Positions 52,794 to 59,901 of a DNA stretch of 59,901 bases are shown here, one piece after another (positions within the stretch are counted from its first letter, which is position 1; every line of letters begins with the position of its first letter). The position numbers and the translations under genes were made by a program. The DNA is from Erysipelotrichaceae bacterium (GTDB taxonomy: Bacteria > Bacillota_I > Bacilli_A > Erysipelotrichales > Erysipelotrichaceae): assembly GCA_030526485.1 (NCBI GenBank), contig JAUNCS010000007.1:1-59901 (forward strand), written 5' to 3'. The notes under the pieces were generated by a model that was not told the DNA's origin, did not search any database, and saw only the letters and a program-made list of their open reading frames with translations.

Positions 52794-52799
52794 ATTATA
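52794..52799 (-). promoter_or_regulatory. -10 box of priA, 6 bases before the start codon
   Basis: TATAAT is followed by TTAGAT and the ATG. It stands 2 bases after the T-tract of the sufB terminator. Confidence 0.65.
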
Positions 52800-52800
52800 T

Positions 52801-52829
52801 GAAAAATTGGATGACTTACATCATCCAAT
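52801..52829 (-). terminator. Terminator of the suf operon
   Basis: A 9-bp stem ATTGGATGA / TCATCCAAT with a 6-base loop includes the sufB stop codon and is followed by TTTTT-type sequence on the minus strand. Confidence 0.88.
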
Positions 52830-54230
52830 TGATCCCTTCATATTAATCTTTAATAACTGGTTTAATTCAACCGCATATTCCATTGGCAGTTCCTTAGTAA
52901 ATGGTTCAATGAAACCCAGGATAATCATCTGGGTAGCATCTTCTAAAGAAAGACCTCTACTCATCAGATAGAATAACTGTTCCTCACTGATCTTAGAAAC
53001 TGTTGCTTCATGTTCGATAGTACATGAATTATTAGAAACAATATTAGTTGGAATAGTATCTGATGAAGAAATATCATCAAGAATTAAGGTATCACATTCA
53101 ACCTTAGCCTTAGAGTTAGTGGCATTTTTACCCATAACCACCTTACCACGGTAGTTAACCTTACCACCTACTCTGCTTAGTGACTTGGAAATGATAGTAC
53201 TTGAAGTATTTGGAGCTAAGTGAATCATCTTGGCACCAGCATCCTGATACTGTTCATGTGATGCAACAGCTACGGAGATACATGCACCTTTTGCACCTTC
53301 ACCCGCTAAAACACAACATGGATACTTCATATTTAAGTGCGAACCAACATTGCCATCAATCCATTCCATCATACCGTTTTCTTCAACTCTAGTACGCTTT
53401 GTTACCAGGTTGATGATGTTGCTAGACCAGTTCTGTACTGTAGAATATCGGCATTTAGCGCCTTTTTTAACGATGATTTCAACAGTTGCAGCATGTAAAG
53501 AGTCCTTAGAATATTTAGGAGCTGTACAGCCTTCTACATAGTGCAAATCACTGCCTTCATCACAAATAATTAGTGTTCTTTCAAACTGACCCATTAATTC
53601 TGAATTAATTCTAAAGTATGACTGTAGTGGTTTATCCAGTTTTACACCCTTAGGTACATAGATAAATGAACCGCCTGACCAGACCGCTGCATTTAAAGCA
53701 GCAAACTTGTTATCCGCATAAGAAACAACTGTACCGAAGTATTCTTTGAATAGTTCAGGATGTTTCTTTAAAGCAGTATCGGTATCATAGAAGATAACAC
53801 CCTTATCTTCTACTTCTTTTAACATATTGTGATAAACAACTTCTGATTCATATTGAGTACTTACACCAGCCAGAAACTTCTGTTCAGCCTCAGGAATCTT
53901 TAGTTTTTCAAAAGTATTTTTAATAGTTTCCGGAACTTCTTCCCAATCCTTTTCAACCTTGTTTGAAGGTTTGATATAGTAAGTAAAATCGTTAAAGTCA
54001 ATATCACTTAAATCGGGTCCAAAGCTAGGAAGAGGCATTTCCACAAACTTGTGGTAGGCCTTTAAACGATATTCCAGCATCCATTCCGGTTCGTTCTTAG
54101 CCTTAGATATAGCTCTAATAACTCCTTCATTTAAGCCTTTTTCAGTCTTAAAAACGGATGTATCTTCATCCTTAAAGTCATAGGCATAATCATCTTGTGT
54201 ATTAATAATGTCCTGATTATTATTGTTCAT
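52821..54230 (-). CDS. sufB: Fe-S cluster assembly scaffold SufB
   Basis: Scaffold protein (469 aa) of the SUF system, on which SufC and SufD help build clusters. The beta-helix core has [39 protein letters not shown] with the functional cysteine, and [20 protein letters not shown]. The C-terminal segment ends [17 protein letters not shown], shared with SufD. It is last in the operon and overlaps sufU by 11 bases. The stop is TGA. Confidence 0.96.
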   Translation of the reverse strand: MNNNNQDIINTQDDYAYDFKDEDTSVFKTEKGLNEGVIRAISKAKNEPEWMLEYRLKAYHKFVEMPLPSFGPDLSDIDFNDFTYYIKPSNKVEKDWEEVPETIKNTFEKLKIPEAEQKFLAGVSTQYESEVVYHNMLKEVEDKGVIFYDTDTALKKHPELFKEYFGTVVSYADNKFAALNAAVWSGGSFIYVPKGVKLDKPLQSYFRINSELMGQFERTLIICDEGSDLHYVEGCTAPKYSKDSLHAATVEIIVKKGAKCRYSTVQNWSSNIINLVTKRTRVEENGMMEWIDGNVGSHLNMKYPCCVLAGEGAKGACISVAVASHEQYQDAGAKMIHLAPNTSSTIISKSLSRVGGKVNYRGKVVMGKNATNSKAKVECDTLILDDISSSDTIPTNIVSNNSCTIEHEATVSKISEEQLFYLMSRGLSLEDATQMIILGFIEPFTKELPMEYAVELNQLLKINMKGSIG

Positions 54231-54651
54231 AAGCGTTAATTAAGTCTTCCATTGCATGTATGCCAATCGTACCGCATTTAATACGATTAGCCTGTTTATA
54301 TAAGGTATCAAAGGCATTAGCTTCCTCTAAAAGTTCAGCATCATATTCCTTTTCACCCACCATATTGTAATACTGATCAATGATGTGTTTAGCCTCTTCT
54401 ACACTTTTACCAATAATCATTTCCGAAATGATTGAAGTAGAAGCGAAGCAGATAGTGCAGCCTACACCATCAAAACGTACATCTTTTACCGTATTGTCTT
54501 CAATAAGCATCTGTACTTTAATATCATCGATACAAGATTCTGATGCGTTATGAATCATCTGATATCTATCATCATCTATTAAACCCTTATTGCGAGGATT
54601 CTGATAGTGATCAAGTAATATAGATCTCTTTAAATCTTCATCCATAAACAT
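54220..54651 (-). CDS. sufU: SufU, zinc-dependent sulfur acceptor
   Basis: IscU-like protein (143 aa) that accepts sulfur from SufS in Gram-positive SUF systems. Zinc/sulfur ligands are in [23 protein letters not shown] and the upstream aspartate. [12 protein letters not shown] opens the fold, and the SufU-specific insert between cysteines is present. I start it at ATG 54651, with AGGAG 10 bases upstream and the start overlapping the sufS stop (TAATG). Confidence 0.94.
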   Translation of the reverse strand: MFMDEDLKRSILLDHYQNPRNKGLIDDDRYQMIHNASESCIDDIKVQMLIEDNTVKDVRFDGVGCTICFASTSIISEMIIGKSVEEAKHIIDQYYNMVGEKEYDAELLEEANAFDTLYKQANRIKCGTIGIHAMEDLINAYEQ

Positions 54652-55877
54652 TAAATAATTGCTCCTATACACTTTTCCAGTGTTATTTCACTAACCACCT
54701 TAACAAAGCGGTCGATTTCTTCCTTAGTGTTGTAGATATATAGACTGGCTCTGATTGTCTGATCCTCATCGATTACATTGTGAAGTAGTTTAGCACAATG
54801 ATTACCGGTTCTAACGCAGATATTATTCTTATTTAAATAAGTACCTGAATCCTGGGCAAAGACACCCTTTACATTAAAGGAAACAATCGAACACTCCGTC
54901 TCAGGATTATAAATCACAACATTATCCAGTTTAGCTAATTCGCTAGACAGATATTCAGCCATTTCCTTATCGTGAGCTTCAACATTTTTCATGCCGATAT
55001 TCATTAAGTATTCAACAGCTGCCTTTAAGCCTAAAACACCTTCAATACTTGGTGTACCCGCTTCAAAACGAATTGGGGCATTCTTTAAGATGACATTAAA
55101 GTCCTTATCAAAACGGGCATTAGCGCCACCACCCATTGTCAGTGTATTGATTTGAGTAAGAAGTTCTTCCTTGCCATATAAAACACCAACCCCACCTGGG
55201 CCAAGCATTTTATGAGATGAGAAAGATAAGAAGTCACAATCAAGATCCTGCACATCAGTAAGGCAGTGTGGTACACCCTGGGCACCATCAATACTTACAA
55301 CAGCACCTTTTTCATGTGCAAGTCTAGTTATTTCTTTAACCGGATACTTGTAACCTAATACATTAGATACCATTGGTAAAGCCACCAGTTTTACATTGTG
55401 TTTATTTAAGCATTCCTTATAGGCATCCAAATCAAAATGACCATCATCAGTTAAAGGAGTAAAGATGATATCACAAGCTGTTTTTTCCTTAACTGTATAC
55501 CAGGGCAAGATACTTGAAGCGTGTTCTGCATAGCTTGTAAGGATTACATCCCCTTCTTTTAAATACTTTAGACCATAGCCATAAGCTACTGTATTTAATG
55601 AAGAAGTAGCACCATTGGTAAAGACAATTTCTTCAGCCTTTCTGGCATTTAAGAATTTTCTTAATACTTCTCTAGTTTCATCATATTCCTTAGAAACCTT
55701 AAAAGAGATGTCATAGTCACCACGGTGAATATTAGCTGTATCTTCTGTATAGAATCTGGTTACAGCATCTATTACACACTGGGGTTTTAAAGAAGTAGCG
55801 CCACTATCAAAGAAAATCATATCCGGATGGTTTTTAAGCATCGGGAAGTCATTTCTGATTGACATTACATCATACAT
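54651..55877 (-). CDS. sufS: Cysteine desulfurase SufS
   Basis: PLP enzyme (408 aa) that takes sulfur from cysteine as a persulfide. The PLP lysine is in LSFSSHKMLGPGGVGVLYG, and the catalytic cysteine is in VRTGNHCAKLLHN. YFDSGATSLKP-like sequence opens the protein (here IFFDSGATSLKP). It overlaps sufD by 13 bases and sufU by one. Confidence 0.96.
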   Translation of the reverse strand: MYDVMSIRNDFPMLKNHPDMIFFDSGATSLKPQCVIDAVTRFYTEDTANIHRGDYDISFKVSKEYDETREVLRKFLNARKAEEIVFTNGATSSLNTVAYGYGLKYLKEGDVILTSYAEHASSILPWYTVKEKTACDIIFTPLTDDGHFDLDAYKECLNKHNVKLVALPMVSNVLGYKYPVKEITRLAHEKGAVVSIDGAQGVPHCLTDVQDLDCDFLSFSSHKMLGPGGVGVLYGKEELLTQINTLTMGGGANARFDKDFNVILKNAPIRFEAGTPSIEGVLGLKAAVEYLMNIGMKNVEAHDKEMAEYLSSELAKLDNVVIYNPETECSIVSFNVKGVFAQDSGTYLNKNNICVRTGNHCAKLLHNVIDEDQTIRASLYIYNTKEEIDRFVKVVSEITLEKCIGAII

Positions 55878-56611
55878 ATCTTTTCAACCTTTCTATCAGC
55901 AATTTTCTTGATCTTTAAGCCATCTTCAAAAGCTGAATAGAATTCTTCATTTGGCATTAAATAAGAAACAAGTAAAAGCTTTAAGGCATCGTTCTTAGAT
56001 AAGCCACGTGAGTTCATATAGAATAAGACATTTTCATCAATCGTACCACTAGATAAAGAGTGCGAAGCTTCAACGTCATTTTCATCAATTAATAGTACTG
56101 GTAAGATCTTGGCTTTCTTAGGATTTTCAAAAGTCAGGCAACGAGACTTCTGGAAACACTTGCTTCTCTTAGAACCCTTTTCAATCTTGCCAGAAACAGT
56201 TAATGAGAAGTCAGCATCATTTAAGCAAACAACGTTGTTTGAAATAGAAATAGCTGAATCTCTTTCCTTATTAAATAGATTAAATTCAATATTCTTGGTA
56301 TTAGTGCCAAGATAAGTTGAATTAATAGTCAGATTTGAACCATAGTAAACTTCAATATTATTCTTATGAATTAACTTGGCATCATTTAAATCAAAGTAAT
56401 TGATTTCAACATTGCTGTTTCTGATAGTACCTTCTTCATTTAGACTTAATTCACTATCAGAGTTATTGAAAATCAAAAACTTATAATCACCATCTGAGAG
56501 TTCATAGTGAATATTAAAGTTACTGTTTGTGATGACAATAGTAATTACATCAGACTTATCTAAAGATAAATCCAGAGAGTTACCATTGATATTATCGAAA
56601 ATTCTTGGCAT
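55865..56611 (-). CDS. sufD: SufD-like assembly protein, short form
   Basis: SufB/SufD-family beta-helix protein of only 248 aa. Usual SufD proteins are about 400-440 aa. Most of the N-terminal part is missing, and the repeats and C-terminal segment remain (LLIDENDVEASHSLSSGTID, then FYMNSRGLSKNDALKLLLVS). The His of the ASH motif that helps bind the cluster partner is kept. I start it at ATG 56611, with AAGAGGG upstream. It overlaps the sufC end region by spacing of 1 base and sufS by 13 bases. Confidence 0.85.
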   Translation of the reverse strand: MPRIFDNINGNSLDLSLDKSDVITIVITNSNFNIHYELSDGDYKFLIFNNSDSELSLNEEGTIRNSNVEINYFDLNDAKLIHKNNIEVYYGSNLTINSTYLGTNTKNIEFNLFNKERDSAISISNNVVCLNDADFSLTVSGKIEKGSKRSKCFQKSRCLTFENPKKAKILPVLLIDENDVEASHSLSSGTIDENVLFYMNSRGLSKNDALKLLLVSYLMPNEEFYSAFEDGLKIKKIADRKVEKICMM

Positions 56612-56612
56612 C

Positions 56613-57431
56613 TTAAGCCCTCTTGTTTCTAGCACAAGTGCCTAGTGAATATACCATTGGTTTGTTTTCTTTTACCGGTTCAATCTTTAATTCTTCATAT
56701 AACCAGTCATAACCATCCTGGTCAATCTTTAATACTAGTTCAGAATCACCTTCAACAACTACCTTGCCATCAACAATTACATGAGCATGTGTAGGTTTAA
56801 TTGAAGTAAAGAATCTTTCATAATGTGAAACAACCATTAAACCCATGTTTGTTTCTTCCTTTAATTTAATAATTGCATCAGAAACAAGCTTAATAGCGTC
56901 GACATCTAGACCTGAGTCAATTTCATCAAGCATTGCAATATAAGGTTTCAGCATCATCATCTGCAGGATTTCATTTCTCTTCTTTTCACCACCAGAGAAA
57001 CCATCATTAACGAAACGATGAGCTAAATCTTCTTTCATCTTTAATTCCTTGATGCCTTTATCAATTTCTTTAATAAATTTAAATAAAGATAGAGGCTTTT
57101 CATTGCGGGCATTAATAGCCGCTCTTAAAAAGTCAGAGTTTGTTACACCAGAGATTTCCTGTGGATACTGTAAAGCTAAAAACAAGCCCTTCTTGCTTCT
57201 GACATCTACAGGCATAGCTAATACATCTTCACCATTGAAAGTAATAGATCCAGATGTAACTGTATAAGCAGGATTTCCCATGATAGTCTGTAACAGTGTT
57301 GATTTACCATTACCATTAGGACCCATGATGGCGTGAATTTCGCCTTCTTTAACAATCATATTAAGTCCTTTTAAAATTTCTTTATCACCAGCATTTACAT
57401 GCAAATCTTTAATTTCTAAAACATTAGCCAT
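56613..57431 (-). CDS. sufC: Fe-S cluster assembly ATPase SufC
   Basis: ABC-type ATPase (272 aa) that drives rearrangement of SufB and SufD. Walker A GPNGNGKSTLLQTIMG (about 37-52), signature FSGGEKKRNEILQMM, Walker B IAMLDEIDSGLDVDA and the switch histidine in VVSHYER. It has about 20 extra C-terminal residues after the usual end (VKENKPMVYSLGTCARNKRA). First gene of the sufCDSUB operon. Confidence 0.96.
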   Translation of the reverse strand: MANVLEIKDLHVNAGDKEILKGLNMIVKEGEIHAIMGPNGNGKSTLLQTIMGNPAYTVTSGSITFNGEDVLAMPVDVRSKKGLFLALQYPQEISGVTNSDFLRAAINARNEKPLSLFKFIKEIDKGIKELKMKEDLAHRFVNDGFSGGEKKRNEILQMMMLKPYIAMLDEIDSGLDVDAIKLVSDAIIKLKEETNMGLMVVSHYERFFTSIKPTHAHVIVDGKVVVEGDSELVLKIDQDGYDWLYEELKIEPVKENKPMVYSLGTCARNKRA

Positions 57432-57454
57432 ATATATTTTTTACCTCGAAGACT

Positions 57455-57463
57455 ATTATAGCA
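57455..57463 (-). promoter_or_regulatory. suf operon promoter (-10)
   Basis: An extended -10 TGCTATAAT lies about 24 bases before the sufC ATG. GAGG stands between. No convincing -35 is seen and no Fur-like box is obvious. Confidence 0.6.
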
Positions 57464-57507
57464 TCACTATTTTTAAATTGTAGGATTACTATCCATGAGG
57501 CCCTTCA

Positions 57508-57536
57508 TTGTTTCAATCTATCAATTGGTATATAAT
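57508..57536 (+). promoter_or_regulatory. Promoter of the foldase-HIT operon
   Basis: TTGTTT (57508-57513), 17 bases, then TATAAT (57531-57536). GGAGG at 57550-57554 precedes the ATG. Confidence 0.78.
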
Positions 57537-57559
57537 TATGTAGTTTTACGGAGGTAAAT

Positions 57560-58603
57560 ATGGAAATCAAAGACTTATTAAAAAAATATTGGTTCCTTGC
57601 GACTGTCGCATTACTATCAATCGTATTTATCGTTGTATATTGCGTTAGCGCTATTAAGAACCGTCCTACATATGTCGACTCTAAGACAGTAAATGGACAA
57701 AGCGTAGTAATGTCTATTGGCGATAAAGATTTCATGGCTGATGATCTTTATGCTGATTTATATGGCAACTATGGCGAATACATGCTTTACCAGAAATGGA
57801 TGAATGCAGTATGTGATGAAGCTGTAGAATTAACTGATGATTTAAAGACTTTAGCTAACAACTACTACTCATACATCTCAATGTATAACGAAGAAAAGAC
57901 TATCGATACTACATTGAGACAGGCTGGTTACGCTAATGGTAAGGAAGACTTGATGCTTTACTGCTATAACCTGGTTAAGTCAAACAAGTTATTCAGCGAT
58001 TACTTCTTAGCTAACTATGATGTATATGGTACTAAGTATGCTGAAGAAGCAAGTCCTAAGCATATCTCTCATATCCTTATTAAAGTAGCTGATGTTACAA
58101 GCAGCAAGGATGATGATGGCAATGATGTTTATACAGCTAATATGAGCGAAGAAGAAAGTGCTAAGCTGGATGCAGTTCTAGAAGCATTAAAGACACAGAG
58201 CTTTGAAGAAGTAGCTAAGCAGTATTCTGAAGATTCAAGCAAGGATAATGGTGGTTACTTAGGTCTATTATCTATGCCTACTGCTTCAAGCACTTACGTT
58301 AAGCCTTTCGCTAATCAGGTTGCAGAGCAGGAATGTGGTACAGTTTCTGAACCAGTACTATCTGAATTTGGTTATCACATCATTTATGTTACAGAACCAA
58401 CAGTTGAAGAATTAAAGGCTGATGCTCAGTTTATGTCTGAATTAACTGGTGCATATAACTATGTAAATATCTTCGCTTTAAAGGAAAAGGCAGACGCTTT
58501 AGGCTTTGAAATCAAAGACGAAAACTTAAACAGCTACATCAATGAAATCGTTGAATTAGCTAATGAAGAATTAGCTAGCCTAACTAGTGAGGTAAATGAA
58601 TAA
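57560..58603 (+). CDS. Membrane-anchored parvulin-type peptidyl-prolyl isomerase (PrsA/SurA-like)
   Basis: Extracytoplasmic foldase (347 aa) with one N-terminal membrane anchor (about 11-32). The cysteine in this segment (VVYC) does not fit a lipobox, so it is a transmembrane and not a lipoprotein form. A helical chaperone region follows. The parvulin domain covers about residues 172-285, with SPKHISHILIKV, FEEVAKQYSEDSSKDNGGYLG and EFGYHIIYVTEP. It is coupled to the next gene (TAATG). Confidence 0.9.
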   Translation: MEIKDLLKKYWFLATVALLSIVFIVVYCVSAIKNRPTYVDSKTVNGQSVVMSIGDKDFMADDLYADLYGNYGEYMLYQKWMNAVCDEAVELTDDLKTLANNYYSYISMYNEEKTIDTTLRQAGYANGKEDLMLYCYNLVKSNKLFSDYFLANYDVYGTKYAEEASPKHISHILIKVADVTSSKDDDGNDVYTANMSEEESAKLDAVLEALKTQSFEEVAKQYSEDSSKDNGGYLGLLSMPTASSTYVKPFANQVAEQECGTVSEPVLSEFGYHIIYVTEPTVEELKADAQFMSELTGAYNYVNIFALKEKADALGFEIKDENLNSYINEIVELANEELASLTSEVNE

Positions 58604-59463
58604 TGAAGAAATTATTAGTGTTATTATTAGCCCTACTACTTGTTAGTGGCTGCTCAAAAGTAAACAATACAACTGTTACTGGAGGCGAAGAAGTATTATT
58701 CTCTTCTAGCAAAACTACTTATACTAAAGCTGATTTATACAATGATATGCTAGGCAATGACATCACTGACCTACTATCAAATAACCTTGTAAAGGAACTT
58801 GCCGTTCTTGAAGGTGCTGACTTAGATACATATGTAGCTGAAGCTCAGGACTACATCAATGACTTAAAGGAACAGGGTTATGAATATTTCATCTCTTACT
58901 ACTATGGTTCTGAAGAAGCTTATATCGATAGCTATGTATCATTTGAAGCTTCAGATATGTTATTAAAGAATGATGTAATGGCAAACTTCGACAAGCACGT
59001 TGAAGAATACGCTCCTATTCAGGCTGAAATCGTCTATTTCGATGAAGCAGCACAAGCAAACGCTGCAATCGATGCGGTAAATGCTGGTAAGACATTTGCT
59101 TTTGCAGCTAGCGAAAATGGTTACTCTAAGGAAGTTTATACTTCTGTTTATACTTCTAAGAAAACTCTTCCTGAAGAAGTTAGAAACTACATTAATGAAA
59201 ACGAAAGTGGTTTATCAGGTGTAATTGAAACAGCTACTGTAGTAACAGACTCTGAAGGCAACAGCACTTCTACTCCTCGTTTCTACTTAGTAAATCTAAT
59301 TTCTAAGAATGTAGAAGATTTCAAGGATGACTTTGTTAAAACAGTTATTGAAGATGTAGATGCTACTACTGTTATTAATAACTTAGTTAAGAAACACAAT
59401 GTACAGATTCATGATCAGAGAATCTATGATCTGCTTTCTGTAAAATATGAGGCTGTAAAATAA
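58603..59463 (+). CDS. Lipoprotein, PrsA-like with degenerate isomerase region
   Basis: Lipoprotein of 286 aa. The signal peptide LLVLLLALLLVSGCSK has a good lipobox (VSGC), so LspA should process it. The body is helical with many acidic residues and keeps the chaperone-like layout of PrsA. The parvulin motifs are not recognisable (no GGYLG or FGYHII). It probably acts as a chaperone without isomerase activity, which is inference from position and layout. It is coupled to both neighbours by one-base overlaps. Confidence 0.75.
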   Translation: MKKLLVLLLALLLVSGCSKVNNTTVTGGEEVLFSSSKTTYTKADLYNDMLGNDITDLLSNNLVKELAVLEGADLDTYVAEAQDYINDLKEQGYEYFISYYYGSEEAYIDSYVSFEASDMLLKNDVMANFDKHVEEYAPIQAEIVYFDEAAQANAAIDAVNAGKTFAFAASENGYSKEVYTSVYTSKKTLPEEVRNYINENESGLSGVIETATVVTDSEGNSTSTPRFYLVNLISKNVEDFKDDFVKTVIEDVDATTVINNLVKKHNVQIHDQRIYDLLSVKYEAVK

Positions 59464-59855
59464 TGTGTATCTTCTGTGATATTGTAAATGGAACTATCCC
59501 TTCTTATAAGGTATATGAAGATGACAAGTTCCTGGCTATTCTGGATATTGCACAGACTACTAAGGGCCATACATTGGTTATGCCTAAGGAACATTACGAT
59601 AATGTAATTGATATGCCTACCGAAGTAGTTAAAGAATTAATGGGTGTTACTCAAATCGTTGCCAGAAAGATTCTTAAGAACTTAAATGCTAAAGGTAATA
59701 ACTTACTGGTTAATACTGATAGAGTTGCTGGTCAGATGATTGATCACACTCACTTCCACATCATTCCTAGATATAGCGAATTAGATACTGTAAACATCAG
59801 CTTTACAGAAAACAAACTGGATTTAGCTGAAGTACTGGCTGAAATCAATAAATAG
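59463..59855 (+). CDS. HIT family nucleotide hydrolase
   Basis: Histidine-triad protein (130 aa). CIFCDIVNGTIPSYKVYEDD opens it, with a zinc-type CxxC. The catalytic triad is HTHFHIIPRY near residue 98. Bacterial members of this type hydrolyse dinucleoside polyphosphates or AMP-linked compounds. In Bacillota hit often lies beside prsA, as here, but on the opposite strand there. Confidence 0.95.
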   Translation: MCIFCDIVNGTIPSYKVYEDDKFLAILDIAQTTKGHTLVMPKEHYDNVIDMPTEVVKELMGVTQIVARKILKNLNAKGNNLLVNTDRVAGQMIDHTHFHIIPRYSELDTVNISFTENKLDLAEVLAEINK

Positions 59856-59858
59856 AGT

Positions 59859-59890
59859 AGAGGGAGATTTTAAATAATCTCGCCCCTCTC
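59859..59890 (+). other. Hairpin after the HIT gene, at the window edge
   Basis: GAGATT / AATCTC with an outer GAGG / CCTC and a 3-base bulge. No T-tract follows within the window, so it may be a weak terminator or the start of a structured leader for the next gene. Confidence 0.4.
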
Positions 59891-59901
59891 ATTGCACCGT
59901 A

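Noticed and set aside
59859-59901. T-box or other riboswitch start after the HIT gene
   Set aside because: Only about 40 bases are visible and no T-box or known aptamer motif can be read before the window ends.

Overview
The window is 59.9 kb of AT-rich chromosomal DNA from a low-GC Gram-positive bacterium (Bacillota). UGA is used as a stop (for example in sufB), so the genetic code is standard. The gene set points to Bacillota: ftsY-ylxM, nrnA, prkC/prpC, sufCDSUB with sufU, infC-rpmI-rplT behind an L20-type leader, mtaB, trmL, prsA-like foldases and a single long Xer recombinase. The very AT-rich composition and gene order suggest Erysipelotrichia or a relative. That assignment is inference, not proof. 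Almost everything is core genome. I see no prophage, plasmid, CRISPR array or intact insertion sequence.

Layout. 1-8068 is all plus strand: the end of smc, ftsY, ylxM, ackA, nrnA, the HU gene, a hexapeptide acyltransferase, a GNAT protein, a U32-like Fe-S protein, a 600-base non-coding stretch with decayed coding sequence and repeats, and a XerS-like recombinase. From 8065 to 57431 most genes are on the minus strand. In transcription order these include: sufCDSUB; priA-rsmB-rlmN-prpC-prkC-rpe followed by a hybrid kinase; a second hybrid kinase behind a cyclic-di-GMP riboswitch, then plsC and a third hybrid kinase; ftsA-ftsZ-PHP; corC-rsmE-mtaB-murE-like; an antiporter; rpsU and phoH; rdgB, a Lit-like protein and trmL; infC-rpmI-rplT and a tRNA-Glu(CUC); lspA-rluD-rhomboid-dCMP deaminase; and nusB-xseA-xseB-ispA-dxs-recN-hflX. 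Isolated plus-strand genes in this part are the DUF5662 gene, gltX, dgkB and rpmB. From 57560 to the end, two PrsA-like foldases and a HIT protein run on the plus strand.

How the genes work together. The themes are Fe-S cluster assembly (SUF) feeding Fe-S enzymes (rlmN, mtaB, the U32-like protein), isoprenoid precursor synthesis (dxs, ispA), lipoprotein handling (lspA, Lit-like, lipoprotein foldase), cell division (ftsA, ftsZ), translation, and a cluster of three membrane hybrid histidine kinases that end in receiver domains with no DNA-binding output.

Most unusual points. (1) A clear c-di-GMP-I riboswitch precedes a hybrid histidine kinase. (2) At least ten genes have no Shine-Dalgarno sequence but have a TATAAT-like hexamer 6-8 nt before the start codon. 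This geometry predicts leaderless mRNAs, including for priA, ftsA, nusB and lspA. (3) A full-length MurE homologue has lost its P-loop lysine and other catalytic motifs. (4) infC starts with AUU. (5) One unknown gene appears to need a -1 frameshift to join its only good start to its body.
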